From assembly GCF_013155335.1 (NCBI RefSeq), contig NZ_JABJQZ010000002.1, positions 186,001-250,000 on the forward strand: a stretch of 64,000 bases of DNA, given 5' to 3'. The number at the start of each line of letters is the position of its first letter. Positions within the stretch are counted from its first letter, which is position 1. The translations under genes were made by a program, and so were the position numbers. This DNA is from Nocardioides sp. zg-1230 (lineage in GTDB: Bacteria; Actinomycetota; Actinomycetes; Propionibacteriales; Nocardioidaceae). Below are positions 1 through 9,002 of the stretch, in pieces. The notes under the pieces are model-generated. The model made no database searches. It was given only the letters and a program-made list of their open reading frames with translations, and was not told the origin of the DNA.

Positions 1-711
1 CACCTGGCGGAACAGGAAGTTCGTCAGGCCGAGCACGAGCACGTTGAGCACGACGCCGACGATGACCTGGTCGACGAAGTAGGTGATCGCGAACAGGCCG
101 AGCACCAGCGCCACCAGGGCGCCCGCGACGGCAGCGGCGACGAGGCCGGCCCACGGCGAGCCCGTCGTCGACGCGGCGACCGCGGCGGCGAAGGCACCGA
201 GGAGCAGCTGGCCCTCGATCGCGATGTTGACCACGCCGGCGCGCTCACCCAGCACGCCGCCCAGGGCGCCGAAGACGAGCGGGACCGCCAGCGCGACGGC
301 GCCGCCGAGGAGGCTGACGACCAGGAGGCGGCCGTCGACCGCCGCCCAGCTCAGGAAGCCGGTCATCCAGGCGATCGCGAAGCCGATCGGGATCCAGCCG
401 GGCTGGCGCAGGTGCGTGAGCAGGCGGCGGATGGACTCGGCCGTGAGCGCGAGGCAGATCACCACCATCACCCAGGCGGTCGGCCCGGAGGGCACCACGA
501 TGTCGGGCAGGGTGACGAAGTCGCTGTCGGCCGCGAGCTGGAACGTCGTGTCGCCGGAGTGCGGGGAACCCAGCAGGATCGCCGCGAGCAGCAGGGTGAG
601 CACGCCGAGCGCGACCGGGAGCTTGCGTCCGCCCGAGGGGCGGGCGGGCGCGACCGCTGGGTCGGGAGCCAGGCCGCCGGTGTCGGGGGCCGTCGGGGTC
701 ACGGTGCTCAC
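1..711 (-). CDS. Nucleoside ABC transporter, second permease (partial, cut by window edge)
   Basis: Inner-membrane permease of a BMP-family (nucleoside-type) importer. 237 residues are visible; the C-terminus lies beyond the window. The reading frame starts at a GTG that overlaps the TGA of the upstream permease gene (GTGA), so translation is probably coupled. After a Pro/Ala-rich N-terminus come hydrophobic helices and the conserved stretch GERAGVVNIAIEGQLLLGA, typical of the second permease in the YufQ/NupQ (BPD_transp_2) group. It is the last visible gene of a permease-permease-ATPase run reading right to left. Substrate assignment rests on family and on the adjoining nucleoside catabolism genes. 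Confidence 0.88.
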   Translation of the reverse strand, partial: MSTVTPTAPDTGGLAPDPAVAPARPSGGRKLPVALGVLTLLLAAILLGSPHSGDTTFQLAADSDFVTLPDIVVPSGPTAWVMVVICLALTAESIRRLLTHLRQPGWIPIGFAIAWMTGFLSWAAVDGRLLVVSLLGGAVALAVPLVFGALGGVLGERAGVVNIAIEGQLLLGAFAAAVAASTTGSPWAGLVAAAVAGALVALVLGLFAITYFVDQVIVGVVLNVLVLGLTNFLFRQV

Positions 712-1988
712 TTGGCCTCCTGGGCGGGGAGCCGGAAGATCGCACGCACCAGGGGAGGTGCAGCGAGGAAGAGGACGATCAGCGACTGGACCACCAGGAC
801 GAGGTCGACCGAGATGTTCTCGGACGTCTGCATGGTGAATCCGCCGGCCTTGAAGGCGCCGAACAGGAGTCCGGCGGCGAGGATGCCGAGCGGACGCGAG
901 CGACCGAGCAGAGCCACCGTGATGGCGTCGAACCCGATGGCGGCGTCGAGGTCGAGCGAGACGCCGCTGGTCACGGTGCCGAGCACCTGGTTGATGCCGG
1001 CGAGGCCGAGGAGCGAGCCGGCGACCATCATCACGACGATGTAGGTCCGGCCGACGTCGATGCCGGCGGCCCGGGCGGCGTGGGGGTTCTCACCGACGGC
1101 GCGGATGCGGTAGCCGAACGTCGCGCGGTTCAGCACCCACCACACGACAGCGACCGCGAGGAGGGCCAGCACGAATCCGAGGTGCAGGTTGAACTGGTCG
1201 CCGAGCACCTTGGGCAGCTGCGCCGACTCCTTCATCGGCGGCGACTTCGGGTTGACCGACCCCGGCGTCTTGAGCAGCCACTCCTTGGTGAGGGCGTAGA
1301 AGAGCAGGTAGTAGGCGACGTAGTTGAGCATGATCGTGACGATCACCTCGTGGGCCCCGGTGCGGGCCTTGAGCACGCCGGCGATCCCGCCCCACAGGGC
1401 ACCGGCGACCATGCCGAGGAGGATGGCGAGCGGCAGGTGGATGGCGAGCGGCAGGTCGAGCTGGAAGCCGACCCAGCCGGCCACGCCGCCGGCGATGAGC
1501 ATCTGACCGCGGCCACCGATGTTGAACAGCCCCGCGCGGAAGGCGAGGCCGACGCCGAGGCCACCGAGGATGAGCGGGGCCGCGAACTTCAGCGTCTCGG
1601 TGAGCGGCCGCCACTGCTGGGCCGGCTCGGTGAGGTTGTAGTTGAAGATCGCGCCGCGGAACATCGCGCTGTAGGCGCCCGAGATCGCCTCCCACACCGC
1701 GGTGAAGAAGTCCGAGGGCCGGGCGGTGAGGTAGCTGGCGGTCTCGCGCACCGTGTCGTCGGTCGCGGCGATCATCACCGAGCCGACGAAGATCGCGAGG
1801 AACACCGCCAGCACGCCGGCGAGCACGTCGCCGGAGGCGATCTCGCGCAGCAGCGAGCGCGACCGGTCGCCGCGGGTGTCCGGGGCGTCGTGCGGGTCGG
1901 TCTCGGGCGCGGCCTCGGTGGTCGCGGTGCTCGACGCGGAACCGTCGGGCTGGGGCTTCTCGGCGTCACTCTTGCCGGTGTCGCTCAT
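708..1988 (-). CDS. Nucleoside ABC transporter, first permease
   Basis: 426-residue integral membrane protein of the BPD_transp_2 (YufP/NupP-like) family. A polar, acidic, low-complexity N-terminus of about 50 residues precedes the first helix (DVLAGVLAVFLAIFVGSVMI). The family signature GLAFRAGLFNIGGRGQMLIAG is present, as is the loop AVGENPHAARAAGIDV. Its ATG overlaps the stop of the ATPase gene by four bases (ATGA) and its own stop overlaps the next permease by four, so the three genes form a tightly coupled unit. It would form the membrane channel with the second permease. The N-terminal extension is longer than I would expect for the family. Confidence 0.92.
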   Translation of the reverse strand: MSDTGKSDAEKPQPDGSASSTATTEAAPETDPHDAPDTRGDRSRSLLREIASGDVLAGVLAVFLAIFVGSVMIAATDDTVRETASYLTARPSDFFTAVWEAISGAYSAMFRGAIFNYNLTEPAQQWRPLTETLKFAAPLILGGLGVGLAFRAGLFNIGGRGQMLIAGGVAGWVGFQLDLPLAIHLPLAILLGMVAGALWGGIAGVLKARTGAHEVIVTIMLNYVAYYLLFYALTKEWLLKTPGSVNPKSPPMKESAQLPKVLGDQFNLHLGFVLALLAVAVVWWVLNRATFGYRIRAVGENPHAARAAGIDVGRTYIVVMMVAGSLLGLAGINQVLGTVTSGVSLDLDAAIGFDAITVALLGRSRPLGILAAGLLFGAFKAGGFTMQTSENISVDLVLVVQSLIVLFLAAPPLVRAIFRLPAQEAK

Positions 1989-3508
1989 GCGACCACGTCC
2001 TTCAGGTCCTTCGGGCGTTCGCCGGTCATCATGAGTCCGAGCGTCTGGCGGGGGGTGTCGGCCGGCACGATGCCGACGACCTTCCCGCGGTAGAGCACCA
2101 TGATGCGGTCGGCGAGCGCGACCACCTCGTCGAGCTCGGTAGAGACCACCAGGACGGGGATGCCGCTGTCGCGGGTCGCGACGATCTGCTTGTGGATGAA
2201 CTCGATGGAGCCGACGTCGACGCCGCGCGTGGGCTGGGCGGCGACGAGCAGCCGCAGGTCACGCGAGAGCTCACGGGCGACGACGACCTTCTGCTGGTTG
2301 CCGCCGGAGAGGTTGGCGGCCAGCGAGTCGATGTCGCGCGCGCGGACGTCGTACTCCTTGAGCTTCTTCTGCGCGAACTCGCGCAGCGCGCCGAGCCGCA
2401 GCGAGCCGTTCCGGGCGAACGGGGACTTGAAGCTGCGGTTGAGCATGAGGTTCTCGGCGATGGTGAAGCCGGGCACGAGGCCGTCGACCTGGCGGTCCTC
2501 GGGGATGAACCCGACACCGGCGTCGAGGATCTTGCGCGTCGACCGCCCGACCAGCTCCACGCCGTCGAGGGTGATGGAGCCGCGGACGTCCTCCTGCAGG
2601 CCGAGGAGGGCCTCGGTGAGCTCGGTCTGGCCGTTGCCCTGCACGCCGGCCACCGCGAGGATCTCGCCGCCGCGGATCGTGAAGCTCAGGCCGTCGACGT
2701 GGGTGTTGCCGGCGACGTCGACGACGCGGAGGTCCTTCACCACGAGGGCGGGCTCGCCGAGCTTCGGGGCGTCCTTGTGCACGACCAGCTCGACCGGGCG
2801 GCCGACCATCATGGAGGCGAGCTCGGCGTTGCTGGCCTTGGGGTCGGCCTCGCCGACCACCTTGCCGAGCCGGATGACGGTGATGCGGTCGGCGACCTCG
2901 CGGACCTCGCGGAGCTTGTGGGTGATGAAGACGATCGCCTTGCCGGCCTCCTTGAGCTGGCGCATGATCTCCATCAGCTCGTCGGTCTCCTGGGGCGTGA
3001 GCACCGCGGTGGGCTCGTCGAAGACGAGGAGCTCGGCGTCGCGGGAGAGTGCCTTGATGATCTCCACGCGCTGCTGCACGCCGACCGGGAGGTCCTCCAC
3101 GAGGGCGTCGGGGTCGACGTGGAAGCCGAAGCGCTCGGAGATCTCGGTGACGCGCTTGCTGGCGGCGTCGAGGTCGAGGCTGCCGGCGAAGCCGGTGGTC
3201 TCGTTGCCGAGCATCACGTTCTCGGCGACGGTGAAGACCGGGATGAGCATGAAGTGCTGGTGGACCATGCCGATGCCGGCGGCCATCGCGTCACCGGGCC
3301 CGGTGAAGTGCTGGACCTCGCCGTCGAGCTCGATCTCGCCCTCGTCGGCCTTGTAGAGGCCGTAGAGCACGTTCATCAGCGTGGACTTGCCGGCGCCGTT
3401 CTCGCCGAGGAGGCAGTGGATCTCCCCGGGCTCGACCGTGAGCGAGATCGAGTCGTTGGCCACCACGCTGCCGAAGCGTTTGGTGATGCCTCGCAGGACG
3501 AGTCTCAT
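1985..3508 (-). CDS. Nucleoside ABC transporter, tandem ATP-binding protein
   Basis: 507-residue cytoplasmic ATPase with two nucleotide-binding domains, as in the NupO/YufO and RbsA type. The first half has Walker A GENGAGKSTL, signature LPVGVQQRVEI and Walker B LLVFDEPTAVL. The second half has the degenerate P-loop GVQGNGQTEL, normal for this family, and signature LSGGNQQKVVVAR. The ATG is preceded by a TAGGAT box eight bases upstream, giving the transporter genes a possible promoter separate from the lipoprotein gene behind them. An 18-bp palindrome lies just upstream of that box. Powers import of nucleosides delivered by the neighbouring BMP lipoprotein. Confidence 0.94.
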   Translation of the reverse strand: MRLVLRGITKRFGSVVANDSISLTVEPGEIHCLLGENGAGKSTLMNVLYGLYKADEGEIELDGEVQHFTGPGDAMAAGIGMVHQHFMLIPVFTVAENVMLGNETTGFAGSLDLDAASKRVTEISERFGFHVDPDALVEDLPVGVQQRVEIIKALSRDAELLVFDEPTAVLTPQETDELMEIMRQLKEAGKAIVFITHKLREVREVADRITVIRLGKVVGEADPKASNAELASMMVGRPVELVVHKDAPKLGEPALVVKDLRVVDVAGNTHVDGLSFTIRGGEILAVAGVQGNGQTELTEALLGLQEDVRGSITLDGVELVGRSTRKILDAGVGFIPEDRQVDGLVPGFTIAENLMLNRSFKSPFARNGSLRLGALREFAQKKLKEYDVRARDIDSLAANLSGGNQQKVVVARELSRDLRLLVAAQPTRGVDVGSIEFIHKQIVATRDSGIPVLVVSTELDEVVALADRIMVLYRGKVVGIVPADTPRQTLGLMMTGERPKDLKDVVA

Positions 3509-3533
3509 GGCATCGCATCCTAGGGGTCAGAAG

Positions 3534-3551
3534 GGTCCAGAGGTCTGGACC
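3534..3551. promoter_or_regulatory. Perfect palindrome upstream of transporter ATPase gene
   Basis: Arms GGTCCAGA and TCTGGACC flank two bases, about 25 bp upstream of the ATPase start and next to its putative -10 box (TAGGAT at 3517-3522). It could be an operator for a nucleoside-responsive repressor, or a hairpin. No T-rich tail follows in either direction, which argues against a terminator. Confidence 0.4.
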
Positions 3552-3710
3552 GGGGTCTGGTACGGGGGGCCGGCTCAGGGCCCGGCAGCGGGCGCGTACG
3601 GCGCTGCGCGAAGGCGCGCGGGGAAGGGTAACCGGCGACGTCGGGGGCGCACTGCCCCGAGATCTGCCAAAGGTCGGTGCCGTCGTGTGGCAACCGGTCC
3701 GACATGGCAG

Positions 3711-3740
3711 AGGGAGGCCGACGAACCCGTCGGCCTCCCT
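3711..3740 (-). terminator. Hairpin terminator after BMP lipoprotein gene
   Basis: A 12-bp stem (AGGGAGGCCGAC paired with GTCGGCCTCCCT) with a six-base loop begins about 20 bases after the lipoprotein stop codon. It lacks a clear U-tract, as is common for GC-rich actinobacterial terminators. It would separate the abundant lipoprotein message from the downstream ATPase-permease genes. Confidence 0.6.
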
Positions 3741-3762
3741 CCGTGGTGGAGCGTGGTGGCGA

Positions 3763-4878
3763 TCAGCCCAGGTAGGACTCGACCTTGATGGAGCCGTCGA
3801 TGATCCCGGCCTTCACCTCGTCGAGCTCACCGGCCAGCGAGCCGCTGACCTTGTCCTCGAAGTTGTGGAACGGGGCGATGCCGACGCCGTCGTTCTCGAG
3901 GGTGCCGATGTAGGGCTCGAAGTCGAACTCGTCGTTGCCCGCGGCCATGACGGCCTCGTAGGTGGAGACCTTCATGCCCTTGAGGATCGAGGTCATGACG
4001 TAGTCCTGCGTGTTCGGGTCGGTCTCGAAGAGGTCGGCGTCGACGCCCACCATCGCGATGTCCTTGCCGGAGTCCTCGATCGCGGTGATCGCGCCCTGGT
4101 AGATCGGGCCACCGACCGGCAGGATCACGTCGACGTCCTGGTCGAGGATCTGCTTGGCGGTGCTGGTCGCGGCCTCGTTGGCCTCGAAGCCACCGGTGAA
4201 GGAACCGTTCTTGCCGTCCCAGCCGACGACCTCGACGTCCTTGCCCTTCTCCTTGGCGTAGTACTCGGCGCCCTGCTTGAAGCCGTCCATGAAGATCGTC
4301 ACGGTCGGGAACGGCATGCCGCCGTAGGTGCCGACCTTGCCGGTCTTGGTGTAGTCGGCGGCCGCGTACCCGGCGAGGAAAGCGGCCTCGGCGGTGTTGT
4401 AGAGCAGCGGCTTGATGTTGGGCTCGTCGGCCTTGCCGTCGAAGGTCGCGCCGTCCTCGCCACCGTCGGCGGAGTCGTCGATGAGGACGTACTCGATGTC
4501 GGGGTTGGCGGCGGCCGACTCCTTGGTGGCCGCGGCCAGGGCGAAGCCGACGGTCACGATGACGTCGCAGCCCTCACCGACGAGGCTCTCCAGGTTGGGG
4601 CCGTAGTCGTTCTCGCTGTTGGACTCGACGGGGGTGAGCTCGACGCCGAGCTCGTCGGCAGCCTGCTGGGCGCCTTCGAAGCCGAGCTGGTTGAACGACT
4701 TGTCGTCGAAACCACCCGCGTCGGAGACGATGCACGGCTGGAAGTCGCTGGCGGCGGCCTCCCCGCTGCCCCCGCTCCCGGTGGTCTCCTCCTCGGGTGC
4801 GTCACCGCACGCCGCCAGGGTCGCGGCCGTCAGCAGGGCCACGAGGCCGCTCGAGACGACCTTCCTCGACTTCTTCAC
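3763..4878 (-). CDS. BMP-family nucleoside-binding lipoprotein
   Basis: 371-residue extracytoplasmic substrate-binding protein of the basic membrane protein (PnrA/TmpC) family, anchored by a lipid. The GTG start is chosen because GGAGGC lies directly upstream and because it yields a lipoprotein signal with lipobox LAAC and acceptor Cys24. The mature protein opens with an acidic, Gly/Ser-rich linker, then the family pattern CIVSDAGGFDDKSFNQLGF. Later stretches such as VIVTVGFALA and IYQGAITAIEDSGKDIAMVG fit the two-lobed fold. It captures nucleosides for the ABC importer encoded immediately downstream; a terminator-like hairpin separates them. Longer in-frame starts would destroy the signal peptide. 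Confidence 0.93.
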   Translation of the reverse strand: MKKSRKVVSSGLVALLTAATLAACGDAPEEETTGSGGSGEAAASDFQPCIVSDAGGFDDKSFNQLGFEGAQQAADELGVELTPVESNSENDYGPNLESLVGEGCDVIVTVGFALAAATKESAAANPDIEYVLIDDSADGGEDGATFDGKADEPNIKPLLYNTAEAAFLAGYAAADYTKTGKVGTYGGMPFPTVTIFMDGFKQGAEYYAKEKGKDVEVVGWDGKNGSFTGGFEANEAATSTAKQILDQDVDVILPVGGPIYQGAITAIEDSGKDIAMVGVDADLFETDPNTQDYVMTSILKGMKVSTYEAVMAAGNDEFDFEPYIGTLENDGVGIAPFHNFEDKVSGSLAGELDEVKAGIIDGSIKVESYLG

Positions 4879-5061
4879 AAATGCCTCCAAGTTCGTGCCC
4901 CCGGAGTGGGGTCGCTTTCGGGGAGCATGATGCCTGTCCCCGGGCACCCCGTCACGAGGTTCGCGACTTCTGAAATGTGTTTGAGACATAAAACCCGCCG
5001 GACATCTTTCGGCGAGACCTGCCAAAGACCGTGGCTCTCCCGTATGCGCCATAGTGTCCGC
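4879..5061. promoter_or_regulatory. Divergent promoter region between BMP lipoprotein and cdd
   Basis: 183 bp between the lipoprotein gene (leftward) and cytidine deaminase (rightward). On the plus strand TAGTGT at 5052-5057 lies four bases before the cdd GTG and is a candidate -10. The segment includes the least GC-rich bases nearby, around 4970-5005. The words CTGCCAAAG occur here near 5020 and also near 3665. I recognise no riboswitch. Confidence 0.35.
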
Positions 5062-5472
5062 GTGGAAGACAGCTGGGACCAGGACGACTGGGACGACCTC
5101 CGGGAGCGTGCCGTCGACGTCATGCGCCACGCCTACGCGCCGTACTCCGACTACCCCGTCGGCGCGGCCGCGCGAGCCGCTGACGGGCGTGTCCTGGTGG
5201 GCTGCAACGTGGAGAACGCGGCGTACGGCGTCGTGCTCTGCGCCGAGTGCGGGGTGGTCTCGCAGCTGCACGCCACGGGTGGTGGCCGGCTCACGCACTT
5301 CGTGTGCGTCAACGGTGAGGGCGAGATCATCATGCCGTGCGGCCGGTGCCGCCAGCTGCTCTTCGAGCACGGCGGTCGTGACCTGCTGGTCTGGACCGTC
5401 TCGGGCGTCAAGCCCATGTCCGAGGTGCTCCCCGACGCCTTCGGACCCGACGACCTTGAAGGGATCAAGTAG
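5062..5472 (+). CDS. cdd: Cytidine deaminase
   Basis: 136-residue homotetrameric-type, zinc-dependent deaminase that converts cytidine and deoxycytidine to uridine and deoxyuridine. The substrate motif GCNVENAAYG, the catalytic CAE (LCAECGV) and the second zinc motif PCGRC are all present, giving three Cys ligands as in the short CDA class. The GTG start is placed close to a possible -10 (TAGTGT); an in-frame ATG at 5044 would add six residues. Its stop overlaps the start of thymidine phosphorylase by one base (TAGTG), so the two are an operon: deoxycytidine is deaminated, then deoxyuridine can be split. Confidence 0.93.
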   Translation: MEDSWDQDDWDDLRERAVDVMRHAYAPYSDYPVGAAARAADGRVLVGCNVENAAYGVVLCAECGVVSQLHATGGGRLTHFVCVNGEGEIIMPCGRCRQLLFEHGGRDLLVWTVSGVKPMSEVLPDAFGPDDLEGIK

Positions 5473-6770
5473 TGGCCGCCCACGACGCCGTCGAGGTCAT
5501 CCTCGCCAAGCGCGACAAGCACGAGCTCTCCGACAGCCAGATCGACTGGGTGATCGACGCCTACACGCGCGGGGAGGTCGCCGACGAGCAGATGTCGTCG
5601 CTCGCGATGGCCATCCTGCTCAACGGCATGAACCGCCGGGAGATCTCGCGCTGGACCGGCGCGATGATCGCCTCGGGGGAGCGGATGGACTTCTCCGCGC
5701 TCTCGCGCCCGACCGCGGACAAGCACTCCACCGGCGGTGTCGGCGACAAGATCACCCTGCCCCTGGCCCCGCTCGTCGCCGCCTGCGGGGTGGCCGTCCC
5801 CCAGCTCTCCGGCCGCGGTCTGGGCCACACCGGCGGCACGCTCGACAAGCTCGAGTCCATCCCCGGGTGGCGCGCCGCGCTGAGCAACGAGGAGATGTTC
5901 GCGATCCTCGAGGACGTCGGCGCCGTCATCTGCGCCGCCGGCGACGGCCTCGCGCCGGCCGACAAGAAGCTCTACGCCCTGCGCGACGTCACCGGCACCG
6001 TCGAGGCGATCCCACTGATCGCGAGCTCCATCATGAGCAAGAAGATCGCCGAGGGCACCGGCGCCCTGGTGCTCGACGTCAAGGTCGGGAGCGGCGCCTT
6101 CATGAAGGACCTCGCCACCGCGCGCGAGCTCGCCGAGACGATGGTCGCGCTCGGCACCGACGCAGGCGTGCACACGGTCGCGCTGCTCACCGACATGGCC
6201 ACCCCGCTCGGCCTCACGGCTGGCAACGCGGTCGAGGTGCAGGAGTCCGTCGACGTGCTCGCCGGCGGGGGTCCGGCCGACGTGGTGGAGCTGACGCTGG
6301 CCCTGGCCCGCGAGATGCTCGCCGGAGCCGGCCGCGACGACGTCGACCCGGCCGACAAGCTGGCCGACGGCTCGGCGATGGACGCCTGGAAGAGGATGAT
6401 CCGCGCCCAGGGCGGCGACCCCGACGCGGCGCTGCCGCAGGCGAAGGAGTCGCACGTCGTCACCGCACCGACCAGCGGCACCCTCACCCGCCTCGACGCG
6501 ATGGCGGTCGGCATGGCCGCGTGGCGGCTCGGTGCCGGGCGGGCGCGCAAGGAGGACCCCGTGCAGGCCGGCGCCGGCGTCGTGTGGCACGCCCGCCCCG
6601 GTGACGTGGTGACCGAGGGCGAGCCCCTCTTCACCCTGCTCACCGACGAGCCGGAGCGCTTCGAGCGGGCGCTGGCCTCGCTCGAGGACGGGTACACGGT
6701 GGCGTCCGGAGAGGGCGCCGCCGACGCAGCGGACGCCCGCCGCGACATCGTGCTCGACCGCATCGGCTGA
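5472..6770 (+). CDS. deoA: Thymidine (pyrimidine-nucleoside) phosphorylase
   Basis: 432-residue enzyme that phosphorolyses thymidine or deoxyuridine to base plus deoxyribose-1-phosphate. Diagnostic features are KHSTGGVGDKITLPLAPLVA near residue 83 and the family signature SGRGLGHTGGTLDKLE near residue 118; the C-terminal all-beta domain is complete. GTG start overlaps the last base of cdd. Length matches the family. Its product is a substrate for the phosphosugar mutase and then DeoC encoded further along, so the sugar can feed central metabolism. It could accept uridine as well, as in Gram-positive pyrimidine-nucleoside phosphorylases. Confidence 0.94.
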   Translation: MAAHDAVEVILAKRDKHELSDSQIDWVIDAYTRGEVADEQMSSLAMAILLNGMNRREISRWTGAMIASGERMDFSALSRPTADKHSTGGVGDKITLPLAPLVAACGVAVPQLSGRGLGHTGGTLDKLESIPGWRAALSNEEMFAILEDVGAVICAAGDGLAPADKKLYALRDVTGTVEAIPLIASSIMSKKIAEGTGALVLDVKVGSGAFMKDLATARELAETMVALGTDAGVHTVALLTDMATPLGLTAGNAVEVQESVDVLAGGGPADVVELTLALAREMLAGAGRDDVDPADKLADGSAMDAWKRMIRAQGGDPDAALPQAKESHVVTAPTSGTLTRLDAMAVGMAAWRLGAGRARKEDPVQAGAGVVWHARPGDVVTEGEPLFTLLTDEPERFERALASLEDGYTVASGEGAADAADARRDIVLDRIG

Positions 6771-6886
6771 GCGTCACCGACCGCGCGCACGGTCCTCCCC
6801 AACTCTGACGATGACCGACCAGTAGCAACGGCTCCATCGGGCCCCCTGCCTAGCGTTTCTTTACCTTCGGGATCTTGGGGGACCCC

Positions 6887-8479
6887 ATGCAGAGCAACGA
6901 CGAGCGCGGGCGTGGCCGCGCGACGATGATGTCGACCGCCGTGATGGCGGCCGTGGTGCTGGTGACGGGCCTGGCGATCGGCGCGGGCGCCACCTGGCTG
7001 GCCCTCTCGCGCGACGACGACGGCACGGCGGCGTCCGACGGCTGCGCGGAGTTCCGCAGCGTCGACGTCGCGGTCGCCCCGGAGATGTACGGCGTCGTGG
7101 TGGCCGCGCTCGCGGACGTCACGCCCGACTGCGTGCAGGTCGATCCGGCGTCACGGCCGGGCATCGCCGTCGCGCAGGGTGTCTCGATGGGGGGAGACCT
7201 GCCCGACATCTGGATCCCCGAGGCACACGTGCTGACCACTGAGGCCTACCTCGGCCGGGCCGCCCGGCCCAAGCTCCTCGTGGGGAGCCTGGCCCGGACG
7301 CCGGTCCTGCTGGTGGGCGGGGGCCGAGCCCGCCAGTGGCCCTCGTGGGGTGATGCCGAGGCGTCCGGACTGGTGTCGACCCCTGACCCCGAGTCGTCGC
7401 TCGCCGGCGCCCTGGCCCTGACGGCTCCCGGTGTCGAGGCGCGGGCGATCGGTCGCAGCCGTGCCGAGGCCCGCCAGATGCTGGTGCCCTTCGCCCAGGC
7501 GGAGGGCGCGCGTCGGGTCGACGGCCAGGACGCCGCGGTGCGCCCAGCGATGTTCCCGCGCCGGTCGCCCCGCCTGGTCGTCACCACCGAGCAGGACTTC
7601 CGCTCGGTCGAGGGCCGTGGCGACCTGCGCGACCTCACCCCGGACGTCGGCTCTCCGGTGCTCGACTTCCCGCTCACGCTCAGCCGCGAGGCCCCCGAAG
7701 GGTCCCGCGCCCTCGCCCGCGCGCTCGGGGCCTACCTCGCCGGTGAGGAGGGGAAGGCTCTCATCGCCGCCGAGGGCCTGCGCAACCCGGAGGAGTCGCG
7801 CGGATCGCTACCCGCGCCCTCGGCGAAGGCGATCGGCGAGGCCGTGCTGTCCTGGCGCTCGCTCAGCGTGCCGTCGGCGATGCTCGCCGTGGTCGACGCC
7901 TCCGGGTCGATGGACTTCGACGCAGGGACCGGCTCCCGGATGGACCTGCTGGCCGACGCCGCCCGGATCGGCCTGGGCTTCCTGCCCGACCACGCGCGGG
8001 TGGGGCTGTGGGTGTTCTCCATCGACAAGGGAGGGCCGGGGCAGGACTGGCGCGAGCTCGAGCCCATCCGGCGTCTGGACGACCTGCGCTTCGGCCGCAC
8101 GCAGCGTTACGCGCTGCGCGAGCGGGCCGCTGAGCTGCCCGGCCTGACCGACGGGGGGACGGGTCTCTACGACACGGCGCTCGCGGCCTACCGGGAGGCG
8201 CTGCGCAACTACCGGCCGCACTACTCCAACGCCGTCGTCCTCATGACCGACGGCCAGAACGAGGACCCGGGGTCGATCAGCCTGGAGGCGCTGCTGCAGC
8301 GCCTCGAGGAGCTCAAGGACCCCGACAGGCCGGTGCGGGTGGTGGGCATCGCGATCAGCGGCGACGCCGACCTCGACGCCCTGCGCCGGATGGCGCGGGT
8401 CACCGGGGGCGAGGCCTACCTGGCCGCCGAGCCCGAGGACATCCTCGGGGTGTTCGCCCAGGCGGTGCTGTCGCGCTGA
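6887..8479 (+). CDS. Membrane-anchored solute-binding-like / von Willebrand A protein (paralogue 1)
   Basis: 530 residues. A short Arg-rich N-terminus precedes one transmembrane helix (about residues 15-42), followed by an extracytoplasmic region that resembles an ABC solute-binding protein (DLPDIWIPEAHV; Cys residues near both ends of the first lobe), and a C-terminal vWA domain. The metal-ion-dependent adhesion site is intact: DASGSM near residue 336 and LMTDGQ further on. ATG chosen because GGGGGA lies five bases upstream. A second protein of the same layout is encoded at 10778-12445; sequences such as IWIP, SVPS and ILGV are shared. Function unknown; metal-dependent protein binding or a sensing role at the cell surface is inference. 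Confidence 0.85.
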   Translation: MQSNDERGRGRATMMSTAVMAAVVLVTGLAIGAGATWLALSRDDDGTAASDGCAEFRSVDVAVAPEMYGVVVAALADVTPDCVQVDPASRPGIAVAQGVSMGGDLPDIWIPEAHVLTTEAYLGRAARPKLLVGSLARTPVLLVGGGRARQWPSWGDAEASGLVSTPDPESSLAGALALTAPGVEARAIGRSRAEARQMLVPFAQAEGARRVDGQDAAVRPAMFPRRSPRLVVTTEQDFRSVEGRGDLRDLTPDVGSPVLDFPLTLSREAPEGSRALARALGAYLAGEEGKALIAAEGLRNPEESRGSLPAPSAKAIGEAVLSWRSLSVPSAMLAVVDASGSMDFDAGTGSRMDLLADAARIGLGFLPDHARVGLWVFSIDKGGPGQDWRELEPIRRLDDLRFGRTQRYALRERAAELPGLTDGGTGLYDTALAAYREALRNYRPHYSNAVVLMTDGQNEDPGSISLEALLQRLEELKDPDRPVRVVGIAISGDADLDALRRMARVTGGEAYLAAEPEDILGVFAQAVLSR

Positions 8480-8500
8480 CGGACCTTGCGTGGCGCGGAG

Positions 8501-8953
8501 TCAGCCGAGCAGCAGCACGACGTGGGCGGCCACGCAGGCCGGCTTGTCGTGGCCCTCGATCTCGACCGTGTGCTCGACGACGAGCTGCTTGCCGGCGGCC
8601 AGCTCGCGGACCTCGCCGAAGCGCACGTGCGACCGCAGCCGGCTGTCCACGGGCACCGGGCTGGGGAAGCGCACCTTGTCCAGCCCGTAGTTGAGCCGGG
8701 CGCCCGGCGTCTCGAGCCGGAACACCTGCGAGGCGAAGTGGGGGAGGAGGCTCAGCGTGAGGAAGCCGTGGGCGATGGTGGTCCCGAACGGCCCGGCCGC
8801 GGCCGCCTCGACGTCGACGTGGATCCACTGGTGGTCGAGGGTGGCGTCGGCGAACGCGTCGATCCGGGCCTGGTCGACGAGGAGCCACTCGCTGGTGCCG
8901 ATCTCGGAACCGGCGGCGGCGACGACCTCGTCGAGCGTGGTGAAGGTGCGCAT
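8501..8953 (-). CDS. MaoC-like (R)-specific enoyl hydratase
   Basis: 150-residue hot-dog-fold protein. The hydratase motif is seen as DATLDHQWIHVD, containing the catalytic Asp and His, followed by the conserved GPFGTTIAHGFLTLSLLP. Such proteins hydrate trans-2-enoyl-CoA in fatty-acid or polyketide metabolism; the true substrate here is not evident. The ATG is preceded by TATCTT with seven bases between, so the mRNA may be leaderless; a GTG two codons earlier is less likely. It converges on the vWA gene and diverges from add, sharing about 50 bp of promoter region. Confidence 0.88.
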   Translation of the reverse strand: MRTFTTLDEVVAAAGSEIGTSEWLLVDQARIDAFADATLDHQWIHVDVEAAAAGPFGTTIAHGFLTLSLLPHFASQVFRLETPGARLNYGLDKVRFPSPVPVDSRLRSHVRFGEVRELAAGKQLVVEHTVEIEGHDKPACVAAHVVLLLG

Positions 8954-9002
8954 GCGCACGAAGATAGTGCTTGACCCGGGCGGGCCCTGATTGGATGTGC
9001 CG

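Noticed and set aside
3520..3705. Small open frame between the BMP lipoprotein and ATPase genes
   Set aside because: No ribosome site, Arg/Pro-rich composition; the segment is better explained as promoter plus palindrome.
4920..5040. Possible riboswitch in the leader of the BMP lipoprotein gene
   Set aside because: Some short inverted words are present, but no recognised purine, queuosine or other riboswitch core could be identified.
6779..6794. Short hairpin after deoA considered as a terminator
   Set aside because: Only five base pairs and no T-tract, too weak to report as a feature.
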